The notes beneath the pieces were generated by a model. It saw nothing but the letters and a program-made list of their open reading frames with translations. It did not search any database and was not told where the DNA came from. Positions 53,377 to 62,746 of a stretch of 64,000 nt of DNA are shown piece after piece. The stretch is taken from assembly GCA_002314445.1 (NCBI GenBank), contig DCFX01000063.1:1-64000 (forward strand). Direction: 5' to 3'. Each line of letters begins with the position of its first letter. Within the stretch, counting starts at the first letter, position 1. Source of the stretch: Treponema sp. UBA1793 (lineage in GTDB: Bacteria; Spirochaetota; Spirochaetia; Treponematales; Treponemataceae). A program made the translations under genes and the position numbers.

Positions 53377-53774
53377 TGGAAGAAAATAAAGCAGAATTCG
53401 ACAGTGTTGAAAATTCTACCGAGAAAGCAAAACGTGCTGCTGTAGTCAGACAGGCTGAGATGAAGCACAATTCGGTATTGTTTATGATTGCGGCAAGCGT
53501 CGTTGAAATTATTGTGACGCTTGCCATTATGGTTGTGTTGTACATTCTGGCGGCATGGCTTATCTATAAAATTTTTAAATCATCTTCTCCTCTTCCGTTT
53601 CAGATTGTATATCCGCTTATTTTCATTGCAGGAATGATTCTCGGCTTTATTGTATATAAAAAAATCATGCGGTTCGGAATAGATAAATTCAAACTCAATG
53701 ATAAAATTCGATCCGATATTATTGAACACTATCTTACTCGTAAAGAATGGAAAGAGAAAGAGCACAGAAAATAA
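53373..53774 (+). CDS. Small two-helix membrane protein, unknown
   Basis: A 133-residue protein with two central membrane helices (about 32-57 and 72-92) and charged ends (KEWKEKEHRK at the C-terminus). No family recognised. It overlaps lspA by 4 bases and lies 12 bases before mtnN, so it belongs to this operon. Confidence 0.6.
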   Translation: MMEENKAEFDSVENSTEKAKRAAVVRQAEMKHNSVLFMIAASVVEIIVTLAIMVVLYILAAWLIYKIFKSSSPLPFQIVYPLIFIAGMILGFIVYKKIMRFGIDKFKLNDKIRSDIIEHYLTRKEWKEKEHRK

Positions 53775-53786
53775 GAGAGGCTGTAT

Positions 53787-54509
53787 ATGAAAAAGATCGG
53801 TATAATCGGTGCTATGGAAGTTGAAATACAGACAATCGCTGCTGCTATGACTTCCTCCGGCGGAACAGGCAAGGCAAGAAAAATAGAATCTGCAAAACTT
53901 ACATTTTACGAAGGCGAACTTAATGGAATAAGCGCCGTTGTCGTAAAAAGCGGTGTCGGAAAAGTGAACGCCGCACTTTGCGCCCAGCGTCTTATGCTGG
54001 AATTCGGCGTGACGCATATTATTAATACAGGAATCGCAGGAGCAATGGCACACGGTCTGGGAGTGTTCGATATTGTAGTTTCAACGGATGCGATGTATCA
54101 CGACGTTGACGCTTCGTGTTTCGGTTACAAACCCGGGCAGATTCCGCAGATGGACGTGTATCAGTTTCCTGCAGACGAAGGGCTTATAAACTGCGCGGAG
54201 AAAGCTTTTGAGGCAACCGGATTTGCAAAGGAATATAAACTTGTAAAAGGCCGGATTGCTTCCGGAGATCAGTTTGTGTCGAACAGAGAGGTAAAAGACC
54301 ATATCCGTGAAATATGCAATCCTGCCTGCGTCGAAATGGAAGGAGCTGCCATTGCACATTCATGCTGGCTTAACAGCGTGCCTTTTGTCGTTATCCGGTC
54401 AATGTCCGATATGGCTGACGACGGAGAGGAAGCGGCAAGCACCTTCAATGAGAAAGTCTGTGCAGAGGAAAGTGCATCCATCGTTCTGAAAATGTTTGAA
54501 GCACTTTAA
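53787..54509 (+). CDS. mtnN: 5'-methylthioadenosine/S-adenosylhomocysteine nucleosidase
   Basis: A 240-residue nucleosidase that splits adenine from SAH and MTA. Typical blocks are GIIGAMEVEI at the start, INTGIAGAM, GDQFV and VEMEGAAIAH (catalytic region). Product S-ribosylhomocysteine is the substrate of LuxS, encoded 29 bases downstream, giving a complete two-step SAH recycling unit. Confidence 0.95.
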   Translation: MKKIGIIGAMEVEIQTIAAAMTSSGGTGKARKIESAKLTFYEGELNGISAVVVKSGVGKVNAALCAQRLMLEFGVTHIINTGIAGAMAHGLGVFDIVVSTDAMYHDVDASCFGYKPGQIPQMDVYQFPADEGLINCAEKAFEATGFAKEYKLVKGRIASGDQFVSNREVKDHIREICNPACVEMEGAAIAHSCWLNSVPFVVIRSMSDMADDGEEAASTFNEKVCAEESASIVLKMFEAL

Positions 54510-54538
54510 TAATTTTTGATTTTACAGGAGTCTTTCAA

Positions 54539-55012
54539 ATGGAAACGAAAAAATATAACGTTGATTCATTCAATCTTGATCATACAAAGGTAACGGCTCC
54601 TTTTGTCCGTCTTGCTTCCAAAAAAGTCGGACCTAAGGGAGATGTGGTAACGAAATTCGATATCCGTTTTACGCAGCCGAATAAAGAATTCATGTCGACC
54701 GGTACAATTCACACGCTTGAACATCTTGTCGCTGAATATATCCGCGACGAGCTCAAGGGCGTTATAGATTTTTCTCCCATGGGATGCCGCACGGGATTTT
54801 ATTTTACGATTTTCGGGGATCACGAAGAGTCGTACATTGCGGAGCACATGAGTAACGTTCTGAAGAAAGTTGCGGTGTGGGACAAGCCTGTCCCTGCAAC
54901 AACGGAAAAAGAATGCGGCAACTATAAAGATCACGATCTGGAAGGAGCAAAGGAAATGGCAGCACGCTGGGTAGAGGGTATCGGGAAAAATGGCTGGAAT
55001 TGTTATAAATAA
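54539..55012 (+). CDS. luxS: S-ribosylhomocysteine lyase
   Basis: A 157-residue iron enzyme converting S-ribosylhomocysteine to homocysteine and DPD, the precursor of AI-2. Metal ligands are visible: HTLEH (His58, His62) and Cys126 in ECGNYKDHD; Cys83 (MGCRTGF) is the catalytic cysteine. AGGAG precedes the ATG. With mtnN and metK it makes this organism's SAM cycle; signalling by AI-2 is possible but not shown by the window. Confidence 0.95.
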   Translation: METKKYNVDSFNLDHTKVTAPFVRLASKKVGPKGDVVTKFDIRFTQPNKEFMSTGTIHTLEHLVAEYIRDELKGVIDFSPMGCRTGFYFTIFGDHEESYIAEHMSNVLKKVAVWDKPVPATTEKECGNYKDHDLEGAKEMAARWVEGIGKNGWNCYK

Positions 55013-55030
55013 TCCGGCGTTGTATGACAT

Positions 55031-56530
55031 ATGAATATAGTTCAGAAATTCAAAGAGACTGCTTCATCCGTTCTGCCGATAATGATAATCGTGTTTGTTC
55101 TTGGTCTTACCGGAGCGCCGCTGGAGCGGGATTTAATACTGCGTTTTCTCATCGGCGGCGTAATGCTCATTATCGGGCTTACGATTTTTCTGATAGGCAT
55201 TGATGTCAGTATTCTGCCTCTTGGCGAGCGGTGCGGTTCGGAATTAACAAAAAAACGCAATCTGCCGCTGTTGCTCACAGCATCGTTTATCATCGGTTTT
55301 TTTGTAACTGCGGCGGAACCTGATATTCAGGTTCTGGCCGATCAGGTGCGGAGTGTATTTCCGTTTGTCAATAAACCGCTGTTTATCGTAATGATTGCCG
55401 CCGGCGTCGGACTGTTCATTATGTTCGGCCTTCTGCGCACGGTGATGCATCTTTCGCTTAAAATCATTCTTGCAGTTTCATATCTTGTTATTTTTTTTCT
55501 TGCATTCATGCAGCCGGATGGCTTTGTCGGCATTGCCTTCGATTCCGGCGGTGCTACGACAGGTCCGATGACAGTACCGTTTATAATGGCGCTCGGTGTC
55601 GGTGTTTCCGCTGTCCGTGCAAAGTCTGCCGGTGGAGACACGGATTCGCAGAGCGACAGCTTCGGCCTTACCGGTATGGCTTCCGCAGGGCCTGTTCTGG
55701 CAGTGCTGCTGTATGGAATCTTACTTTCGGAGCACGCCGTGACCGGAGCTGCGGCACAGGTTTCTGCTTCGGAGATTTCCGCAGTACATGGACTGGGTGC
55801 ATTTGTGCAGATATTTCCTACCGTTGCGGCAGAGGCTGCTGTGTCCCTCGTGCCTGTTGTAATTTTGTTCGTCGTATTTCAACTCCTGATGCTGCATATG
55901 CCGCCGCATCAGGTTGCCCGTATCATAATCGGTCTTGTATACAGCTACATAGGGCTTGTTGTTTTTCTCGTCGGCGTTAACGGCGGCTTTATGGCAGCCG
56001 GACGCAGAATAGGCGAGATACTGGGAGCCCGTGCTGTTCAGGACGGCGGATGGTGGGTTGTCCTCCTTATTGGAACAGGACTACTGATTGGTGCAGTTGT
56101 CGTGTGTGCTGAACCTGCCGTATGGGTTCTTACGGATCAGGTTGAATCAATTTCCGGCGGTACTGTAAAGCGAAAGGTTCTGCTTGTATTTCTTTCTGCG
56201 GGAACGGCAGCTGCAATCGGGCTTGCAATGGTGCGTGCAATAAAAGGTTTTAATCTCATGTACATTCTTGTTCCCGGATATGTAACTGCCCTGATTCTCA
56301 TGATATTCAGTCCGAAACTGTTTACGGCTATAGCGTTTGATTCTGGCGGAGTTGCGTCTGGGCCGATCAGTTCCACGTTCGTTCTTTCCTTTGCGCTCGG
56401 TGCGTCTCAGGCGGCCGGCAGTAATTCGGATGCGTTCGGAGTTATCGCGCTTATTGCTATGACTCCGCTTATCGCAATTCAGATACTTGGCATCGTGTTT
56501 AATCACAGAAAAGGAGGTTCTGCACAATGA
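55031..56530 (+). CDS. DUF1538 membrane protein (two-fold repeated)
   Basis: A 499-residue protein with about 12 membrane helices in two homologous halves. Each half ends with a similar re-entrant block: FDSGGATTGPMTVPF (about 176) and FDSGGVASGPISSTF (about 437), the hallmark of DUF1538. The internal duplication is transporter-like. It overlaps the PII-like gene by 4 bases, suggesting PII-type regulation of transport. Substrate unknown. Confidence 0.85.
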   Translation: MNIVQKFKETASSVLPIMIIVFVLGLTGAPLERDLILRFLIGGVMLIIGLTIFLIGIDVSILPLGERCGSELTKKRNLPLLLTASFIIGFFVTAAEPDIQVLADQVRSVFPFVNKPLFIVMIAAGVGLFIMFGLLRTVMHLSLKIILAVSYLVIFFLAFMQPDGFVGIAFDSGGATTGPMTVPFIMALGVGVSAVRAKSAGGDTDSQSDSFGLTGMASAGPVLAVLLYGILLSEHAVTGAAAQVSASEISAVHGLGAFVQIFPTVAAEAAVSLVPVVILFVVFQLLMLHMPPHQVARIIIGLVYSYIGLVVFLVGVNGGFMAAGRRIGEILGARAVQDGGWWVVLLIGTGLLIGAVVVCAEPAVWVLTDQVESISGGTVKRKVLLVFLSAGTAAAIGLAMVRAIKGFNLMYILVPGYVTALILMIFSPKLFTAIAFDSGGVASGPISSTFVLSFALGASQAAGSNSDAFGVIALIAMTPLIAIQILGIVFNHRKGGSAQ

Positions 56531-57174
56531 CGTCCTACAGTCTGCTTATGTGTATCGTTCCGCACAACAGCGGGGAACTTATTACGGGTACTGCAGCGTC
56601 GGCAGGCGCCGGCGGAGGTACAGTCATTATGGGGCGGAACACCGCATCGAACGGTCTGCTTCAGGCACTTGCACTTGGCGATACGTCGAAGGACATTGTG
56701 TGCATACTTCTGCCCTGTGAACAGAAATCAGGAATTATTAACGCGCTCGTGTCGTCGGCCGGACAGAAAAGGAAAGAATTCGGCGTGCTCTTTACAATTG
56801 ATGCGACACATTTTTTGAAAACCGGTGCTTTGACCGGAGGAGAAGACTATATGGTGCAGGATACGGCATATCAGATGATAACGGTGATTGCAAATAAAGG
56901 ATACGCAGACGATATCATGGCTGCCGCGAGAAAAGCAGGTGCAGGCGGCGGAACTGTTATTAATGCGCGGGGAACGGCAAAACCCGGCGACGCGAAATTT
57001 TTCGGTATGGAGATTGTGCCGGAGAAAGAAATGCTTGTCATTGTTGTTCAGACAGAAAAAGCGCAGTCGATTCTTGAGGCGGTACGTACGCTGCCGTGTC
57101 TTGCAAAACCGGGAAGCGGTATTGCATTCTGCTGTCCGGCAGGCGATTTTACACTGCTCGGAAAGAAACCATGA
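56527..57174 (+). CDS. Tandem PII-like regulatory protein
   Basis: A 215-residue protein made of two PII-like alpha/beta units (about 1-105 and 110-215), each with a glycine-rich loop: ASAGAGGGTVIMGRNTAS and KAGAGGGTVINARGTA. Classical GlnB has one unit of ~112 residues and a Tyr51 uridylylation site; that is absent. It probably binds a nucleotide and controls the adjacent DUF1538 transporter-like protein. Confidence 0.82.
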   Translation: MTSYSLLMCIVPHNSGELITGTAASAGAGGGTVIMGRNTASNGLLQALALGDTSKDIVCILLPCEQKSGIINALVSSAGQKRKEFGVLFTIDATHFLKTGALTGGEDYMVQDTAYQMITVIANKGYADDIMAAARKAGAGGGTVINARGTAKPGDAKFFGMEIVPEKEMLVIVVQTEKAQSILEAVRTLPCLAKPGSGIAFCCPAGDFTLLGKKP

Positions 57175-58190
57175 AGACAAAAAATCTGGTATTCCGCGAA
57201 CTTTCCGAAAGCTGTACAGGGGACGGTTTCATGTCCGGGGAAGAACTTGCTGCCCGCTGCGGTATTTCACGTCAGGCAGTGTGGAAAGCCGTTAATGCAC
57301 TACGCGCGCAGGGCGCGGAAATTGAAGCCGTAACAAACAGAGGGTATCATCTGGCAGGGACGGGCGGAATGCTCTCCGAGGAATCGATAGCTTCGCTTAT
57401 ACCTTCAGAACTTGGCGTGCGGATATACGTATATGAAACGATTGACTCGACAAATACGGAGGCAAAGCGGCGCTGCACGGAATCGTCCGACGTCCGCAGA
57501 CTTGACCGTACAGTCATCGTTGCTGCACAGCAGACTGCAGGCCGCGGACGTCTCGGACGTGCGTTTTATTCCCCTCCCGGATCAGGTTTGTATTTGTCGA
57601 TAATTTACGCACCTGAAGGAGGCATTACATCTCCTGCGGTACTTACCGCGTCCGCTGCTGTCGGCGTCTGCCGTGCCCTTGAAAACGTGTACGGTGCGGA
57701 TGCGCAGATAAAATGGGTGAACGATGTGTTCATGCACGGGAAAAAAATATGCGGTATTCTTGCGGAAGGCGTTACCAATTTTGAGACAGGACAGATAGAT
57801 TGCGCCGTACTGGGAATCGGAATCAACATCCTTCCGGGTAGTTTTCCTCCGGAACTTGCGGACACGGCAGGTTCCGTGCTTACAGACAAAAGCGCAGATA
57901 CAAAACGAAGTATGCTTGCAGCATCAGTCGTAAAAAATGTGCTGGGAATATATAACGCAGGGAAAGACGGAATCGTCCAGTCAATACAGGAGTACCGGAC
58001 TCGTTCGCTTCTTACCGGCAGAACTGTAACGGTATATCCGGTGATTAATCAAACGGGGGAAAAATATACCGCCGTTGTACAGGGAATTACTGACGATGCA
58101 AAACTCATCGTAAAGGATTCGGACGGGCAGATAAAAGAACTTGACAGCGGAGAAGTGTCACTTCATTCCGGTTCTTTTACATTGCCGTAA
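57171..58190 (+). CDS. birA: Biotin-protein ligase/biotin operon repressor
   Basis: A 339-residue bifunctional BirA. N-terminal HTH (about 20-62: GEELAARCGISRQAVWKAVNAL), catalytic core with biotin/ATP loop AQQTAGRGRLGRAF and KWVNDVFMHGKKICGILAE, and a C-terminal SH3-like domain. It biotinylates carrier proteins and can repress biotin genes. The start ATG overlaps the stop of the PII-like gene (ATGA). A promoter for the next gene lies inside its end. Confidence 0.93.
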   Translation: MKTKNLVFRELSESCTGDGFMSGEELAARCGISRQAVWKAVNALRAQGAEIEAVTNRGYHLAGTGGMLSEESIASLIPSELGVRIYVYETIDSTNTEAKRRCTESSDVRRLDRTVIVAAQQTAGRGRLGRAFYSPPGSGLYLSIIYAPEGGITSPAVLTASAAVGVCRALENVYGADAQIKWVNDVFMHGKKICGILAEGVTNFETGQIDCAVLGIGINILPGSFPPELADTAGSVLTDKSADTKRSMLAASVVKNVLGIYNAGKDGIVQSIQEYRTRSLLTGRTVTVYPVINQTGEKYTAVVQGITDDAKLIVKDSDGQIKELDSGEVSLHSGSFTLP

Positions 58191-58210
58191 CATAGTCCGC
58201 ATGTTATACT
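58182..58210 (+). promoter_or_regulatory. Promoter of the 58237 gene
   Basis: TTGCCG, 17 bases, TATACT, overlapping the end of birA. Transcription start about 58217 leaves a ~20-base leader with GTGGGG before ATG 58237. Confidence 0.65.
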
Positions 58211-58236
58211 ATGACGATAAAAAGAGTGGGGTAAAA

Positions 58237-59937
58237 ATGGGCGAACAAGATATTGATCCTTCTATTGCAGCTCTTCTTTCAGAAGCAGAAAAATCAAAAC
58301 CGGAAGATATCCCTGATATTAAGACAGTTGAAAAAGGAGCCGGAAATTCTTCCTCCGCAGCAAAAAATCGTTCTGCTGGTACTATTGATTTTTCCAGCAG
58401 GAATATCCACGATGTCGATTTGAGTGTGAGAGAATTCAAGCCTGAAGGAAAACTGCTTAATGATGTACCGTCGGCCGTCTTTGATGACAAATCATATTAT
58501 AAAACCGCGCTTTCAGGGGAAAATGAAGCGGCACAGCGCGTGCATGTACAGTTTTCCAAATATTTAACCTGCCAGGATCCAAAAGACAGGACTGTGTACA
58601 GACAGAACATTATAAGCGCATACTGGGAACTGCTTCGGGGTATGGCGCCGAAAACAGGTAATGTGTCTATGCCTCTGCCGAAACGCATGCTTATCAGATT
58701 CGGCGTTCTGCTGCCTTCTCTTTTTAAACCCGAACAGAAACTGTTTTTCTCAAAAATAATAGTGGAAAATCAGACAGGCGAGCCTATCCTCTATATGGAC
58801 GAATGGTTCAAAGAGATTCTGTCAGGACGTATGAAACCTTCCATGACCGATGAACCTGCACATACCCATAAGATTGTAAAAAATAATGACGATGCAGCAC
58901 TCGCCGAACAGTCGCGTCTTGCCCAGCTTCAGTCAAAAAATTCAGGCAAACTGCAAAGTGCCGAAAATATGCTTACGATGAAAGAGCATGAACGGGAAAT
59001 GCTTGAGGTGGAACTGAAAAGACTTATCGATGAGATTTGTACGCACCAGCAGTGCCTGGGGCTTGAGCCCCATAAAGAGGCGTATACAGAATCGCAGAAA
59101 AGGGAATTTTCAGAAATAAGCGAAAAGATGCATACTCTTTCCCGTAACGATAAAGAACTTGCAAAAGACCTGAAAGAGTATCAGGAAGCAAAAGCCGTTT
59201 ATGACAGCGTAGAGAACAAACTTTCCGAAGGTCCGGAACTTGTCGAGATGAATACCGGAGACCTGAAGACCGAATTCGATACTGTACGGCAGATGGCTAA
59301 AATGACCGTAGGCCGCCAGGGAAATCAGTTCCCCATTTTTACGAGGGAATTTTATCATTGTACGGAAGACGGGACCGGTTCAAGGGAAAATGTTCTTGAA
59401 GTTCTCCGCTGGATTGAATCAATAGATCCGGGGGCGTTCTGCCGCATTCATAAAAATATCCCGAACAGGATTATTCCCTATATTCTGCTTGTCCCGACTT
59501 ACGGTGACCGGGGCTTCTGCTGGCAGCCGTTCGACCGTTACAATCTTGTGACGAGCCGCGGCCGTATCATCATCCCGATGTATCCCCGTGATCTGCGTAT
59601 CGCGGTACTCACGGCCGTTGCGGATCTGCGCTGGCAGGTTGCAAAGGAAAAGGCATCATATTACTGGATGGAAGAAGGCCTTACCGGTCAATACTATCAG
59701 TTCATAGACAGGCAGAAAATCAAGGGCGATCTCAGGCAGTTTTTTATTGAAGATTACATTCTGTGGATGACGAAAGAATCAACCGGCGTTCAGCGGCTTG
59801 ATAAGGAAGTCCGCGGGATTTTCTGGCGCAATATGCCGTTTCCGAAAGCGCTTAAAGAAGATCTCCGTAAGCGCAGTCTCGTATACGATGAATTGTGCAT
59901 AAAGGACAATAACCGCGAGATGTCTGACGGCTATTGA
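58237..59937 (+). CDS. Coiled-coil protein of unknown function
   Basis: A 566-residue cytoplasmic protein: acidic N-terminal segment, a helical domain (about 90-220), a strong coiled coil (about 240-360; EHEREMLEVELKRLIDEI) and a C-terminal domain (about 370-560) with DPGAFCRIHKNIPNR and WQPFDRYNLVTSRGR. No enzyme motif recognised. Start 58237 is fixed by the promoter and GTGGGG. Confidence 0.65.
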   Translation: MGEQDIDPSIAALLSEAEKSKPEDIPDIKTVEKGAGNSSSAAKNRSAGTIDFSSRNIHDVDLSVREFKPEGKLLNDVPSAVFDDKSYYKTALSGENEAAQRVHVQFSKYLTCQDPKDRTVYRQNIISAYWELLRGMAPKTGNVSMPLPKRMLIRFGVLLPSLFKPEQKLFFSKIIVENQTGEPILYMDEWFKEILSGRMKPSMTDEPAHTHKIVKNNDDAALAEQSRLAQLQSKNSGKLQSAENMLTMKEHEREMLEVELKRLIDEICTHQQCLGLEPHKEAYTESQKREFSEISEKMHTLSRNDKELAKDLKEYQEAKAVYDSVENKLSEGPELVEMNTGDLKTEFDTVRQMAKMTVGRQGNQFPIFTREFYHCTEDGTGSRENVLEVLRWIESIDPGAFCRIHKNIPNRIIPYILLVPTYGDRGFCWQPFDRYNLVTSRGRIIIPMYPRDLRIAVLTAVADLRWQVAKEKASYYWMEEGLTGQYYQFIDRQKIKGDLRQFFIEDYILWMTKESTGVQRLDKEVRGIFWRNMPFPKALKEDLRKRSLVYDELCIKDNNREMSDGY

Positions 59938-59943
59938 TATGCA

Positions 59944-59976
59944 GCTGCACCGGCAGAAAGTTTCTGCCGGTGCAGC
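59944..59976. terminator. Long perfect stem-loop between convergent genes
   Basis: GCTGCACCGGCAGAAA (59944-59959) and its exact complement (59961-59976) form a 16-bp palindrome. It serves the convergent 58237 and TraB genes; flanking T-runs are weak. Confidence 0.6.
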
Positions 59977-59983
59977 CGCTGTT

Positions 59984-61207
59984 CTATTTTGCGAAGATTC
60001 CCATGAACCATGTTCCGATTTTGGAAAAGAATGCGCTGAGTGTTTTTATGATTCCAGCGCCCGCAGCGAATGTTCCGATTGAACTGCCGATTGAAGAAAA
60101 CAGAAACACAAGAAGTACTCTGAGAATCCTGTTGCGGTACCAGCCTGTGAATGAAGAAGCATCCTGCTGTATCGTTTCCATGTCCGAAACTTTCGGTTTG
60201 CAGAATATGGCCTGAACAATGCCGGTGAACATTCCTACGCCGATGAATGGACATAACGACGTAATAGGTGCGCCCACAAATGCAACGAGAATTGTGAGAG
60301 GGTGTCCGCCTGCAATGAGCGTGCCGATTGCAGCGAGCGCGCCGTTCCACAAAATCCAGCTGCCGACCATCGCGCGTCCTGCATTGCGCCCGCCGAAGAT
60401 AAATCCCAGCGCAATAAGCGCTATAATAAGTACGGGAATAATCCAGCCGGTGTATTTTGCTGCCCCGTGTTTTTCCGGAATTTCGCTGATTTCCGTTGTG
60501 TCTGTTGATTCTTCACCGGCCGCTATCTTTTCAAGATGTGCCTGTACACCCGGAAGATGTCCCGCTCCAAGCACTGCAATCACATTGTTTCCGCTTGTAT
60601 TCCATATGTGGCATGCAAGATAACGGTCACGTTCGTCAATGAGCACTTCCTTTACAGTCGGAAGATAGCTCGAAAGTTCATCCATCATGGAATCCATCTC
60701 ATTTGATTTTTTGAGCGCTTCGATCTGTTCCTGTGAAATTTCCTCTTTATCGAAAGCGCTCGCGATCATTGCGGAGATAAGTTTGGATTTACCCCAGAAA
60801 GAATTTTTTGCCCATGCGCGCCGCAGCGTCACGGCAATGGGTCGGTCCACCATGACTGAAGGAATTCCGAGTTCATCAGCGGTGTTCATAGCCGCAAGCA
60901 TTTCGTCTCCCGGCTTTACGCCGACATTCAGTCCCATCCGCCGCTGAAATGAGGAAAGGACGAGATTTGCAAGCAGAAGAAAACCTTCCTTATGCCTGAG
61001 CACCGCAATGATATCGAGCTTGCGGTATGCGTCGGGATTTGTCATTGACTCCCTGCGTTTTTCATCAAGCTCAATTGCAACGCAGTCGGGGTGCTGCGCT
61101 TTTATTGTATCGGCAACTTCCGTTATGCTTTCGTGTGAAATATGTGCCGTTCCAAGCAGCGTTATGTTTCTGCCGTTAAGAGTTATGATTTTTTGTGTTT
61201 GACTCAT
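59984..61207 (-). CDS. TraB/PrgY-family membrane protein
   Basis: A 407-residue protein: N-terminal soluble TraB domain (ITLLGTAHISHES at about 12, IELDEKR) with the GxxH and conserved Glu motifs of a putative metalloprotease fold, and about five C-terminal membrane helices from ~250. PrgY in enterococci limits a peptide pheromone; here the role is unknown. The start ATG 61207 is chosen because AGGA precedes it. It overlaps the TPR lipoprotein gene by 4 bases (ATGA). Confidence 0.87.
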   Translation of the reverse strand: MSQTQKIITLNGRNITLLGTAHISHESITEVADTIKAQHPDCVAIELDEKRRESMTNPDAYRKLDIIAVLRHKEGFLLLANLVLSSFQRRMGLNVGVKPGDEMLAAMNTADELGIPSVMVDRPIAVTLRRAWAKNSFWGKSKLISAMIASAFDKEEISQEQIEALKKSNEMDSMMDELSSYLPTVKEVLIDERDRYLACHIWNTSGNNVIAVLGAGHLPGVQAHLEKIAAGEESTDTTEISEIPEKHGAAKYTGWIIPVLIIALIALGFIFGGRNAGRAMVGSWILWNGALAAIGTLIAGGHPLTILVAFVGAPITSLCPFIGVGMFTGIVQAIFCKPKVSDMETIQQDASSFTGWYRNRILRVLLVFLFSSIGSSIGTFAAGAGIIKTLSAFFSKIGTWFMGIFAK

Positions 61208-62667
61208 TTTCCTAGACTCCATTCTGCAAGCTCATATTCAAAGAACATAGGCGTCTGCATATTCATGATTTTTGTGAAGAATTCCGTTGCAAGCTGAGGG
61301 GCGCCTTTGATCTCATAGTAAAGCCCCATGTAGTACCACATTTTGCCCCGGGGTGTCGTTTTTTCGATTTTATCTAGTTTGCTGAGAATATCGTTTTCCG
61401 CGTTGATACCGCCCTGATCGTTGTAAAGCCGAAGCATGGCATATTCAATAGAAGACGTGTCCATATTCCGCATCGCATTTTTCAGGAAACTTTTGCATCC
61501 CTCGGTATTATTTTCCTTGAGATACGTGGCTGCTATCATAAGCTTGTAGGAATAATTGTCTTTGCTGATTTCAAGTGCTTTTTTGAATCCATCCCTCGAT
61601 TTTTCCCAGTTCTGTTCATGCCATTCAAGCATCCCTATTTCTTCGTATGCATAATAATACTGCGGATTTGTTTTTACGACGCTGTAATAGTCGGCAAGGG
61701 ATTCCTTATATTTTTTTAGCTCGTTGTATAATCCTGCACGATAAGCATATGCAAGAAAATAGGTGGGATCAATCGTTATTGCTGTTGTCCATGCACTTTC
61801 CGCTTCATCATAATTTTCCTGCTTTGCCTGATATGTTCCGAGGTCAAGATAAAAATCGTAGTTGCCGGGATCGCAGCTGATGGCTTCCTGAATATACTTC
61901 GTTGCCTGGAGATTGTTTTCATTTTCAGCTGCAATTTTTCCCATATAAGCGAGCGCCATGGCATTTTTACTGTCTTTATCAAGTATCTTCTGGAGCGTTG
62001 CCTTTGCTTCAGGGATGTTGTCGAGGTAATATGCCATTTGTGCACAGCCGAAGAGTGCGTCGGGATTGTCCGGTTCATTTTTGAGCGCTTTTTTATAATA
62101 GTCGTACGCCGGTTTGTATTTATGCCAGAGAACCTGCTGCCCGGCTTTCTGGATGTTCGCTGTTGTGTTGTACGGATCGACGGTGAGAATCTGTTTGATT
62201 AATTCATTTTCTTTATTTTTATCGCCGTTTGCAGCCGCTATCTGCGAATTCAGTTCAAGGACAGCAACGTTGCTGCCGTCTTTTGCCTGGAGTGCATCTC
62301 CGATTGCGGCAGCTTCTTTTCCGCGTCCTGCGGAAACGAGAATCGACGCGTGAAGAATCTGCAGCTCGGTGTCGTTTTTCAGCGAGTCCGGCATCGTTTC
62401 AAAAGAAGCCAGCGCTCCCTGCATATCGTTTTTATTCAGGCTGTCCTGAAGGTTTTTTACAAACACAACATCAGGCGGATCTTTCTGTTCGTTTTTTTCT
62501 GCTTTTTCTGGTATCTGTCCGGCCTGTTTTACCTGTTCCCCGGCTTGCTGTTGTTCCACCACCGTTTCCTGCTGGACAGGCTTTTCCTGTCTGGGAGTAC
62601 TGATGCATGATGACAGAACGATTGCAAGGGCCGGAACAATAGTAAAAAGTAGAATCAGTTTCTTCAT
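61204..62667 (-). CDS. TPR-repeat lipoprotein
   Basis: A 487-residue lipoprotein (lipobox VLSSC, Cys about 21) with a Gln/Glu-rich linker, then about eight tetratricopeptide-like repeats (about 75-485), for example NPDALFGCAQMAYYLDNIPEAKATL and YYYAYEEIGMLEWHEQNWEKS. TPR arrays mediate protein assembly; a periplasmic scaffold is plausible. It precedes and overlaps the TraB gene. Confidence 0.82.
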   Translation of the reverse strand: MKKLILLFTIVPALAIVLSSCISTPRQEKPVQQETVVEQQQAGEQVKQAGQIPEKAEKNEQKDPPDVVFVKNLQDSLNKNDMQGALASFETMPDSLKNDTELQILHASILVSAGRGKEAAAIGDALQAKDGSNVAVLELNSQIAAANGDKNKENELIKQILTVDPYNTTANIQKAGQQVLWHKYKPAYDYYKKALKNEPDNPDALFGCAQMAYYLDNIPEAKATLQKILDKDSKNAMALAYMGKIAAENENNLQATKYIQEAISCDPGNYDFYLDLGTYQAKQENYDEAESAWTTAITIDPTYFLAYAYRAGLYNELKKYKESLADYYSVVKTNPQYYYAYEEIGMLEWHEQNWEKSRDGFKKALEISKDNYSYKLMIAATYLKENNTEGCKSFLKNAMRNMDTSSIEYAMLRLYNDQGGINAENDILSKLDKIEKTTPRGKMWYYMGLYYEIKGAPQLATEFFTKIMNMQTPMFFEYELAEWSLGK

Positions 62668-62710
62668 TATATTTTCCTCATGTAATCATGTTTATCTTGG
62701 ATGAGAACAG

Positions 62711-62739
62711 TTGAAATTCCTGCCGTCATTAGCTAAACT
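62711..62739 (+). promoter_or_regulatory. Promoter of the 62747 gene, predicted leaderless
   Basis: TTGAAA, 17 bases, TAAACT, 7 bases to the ATG at 62747. An upstream in-frame ATG at 62741 would lie only 1 base from the -10 box. Confidence 0.55.
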
Positions 62740-62746
62740 GATGATA

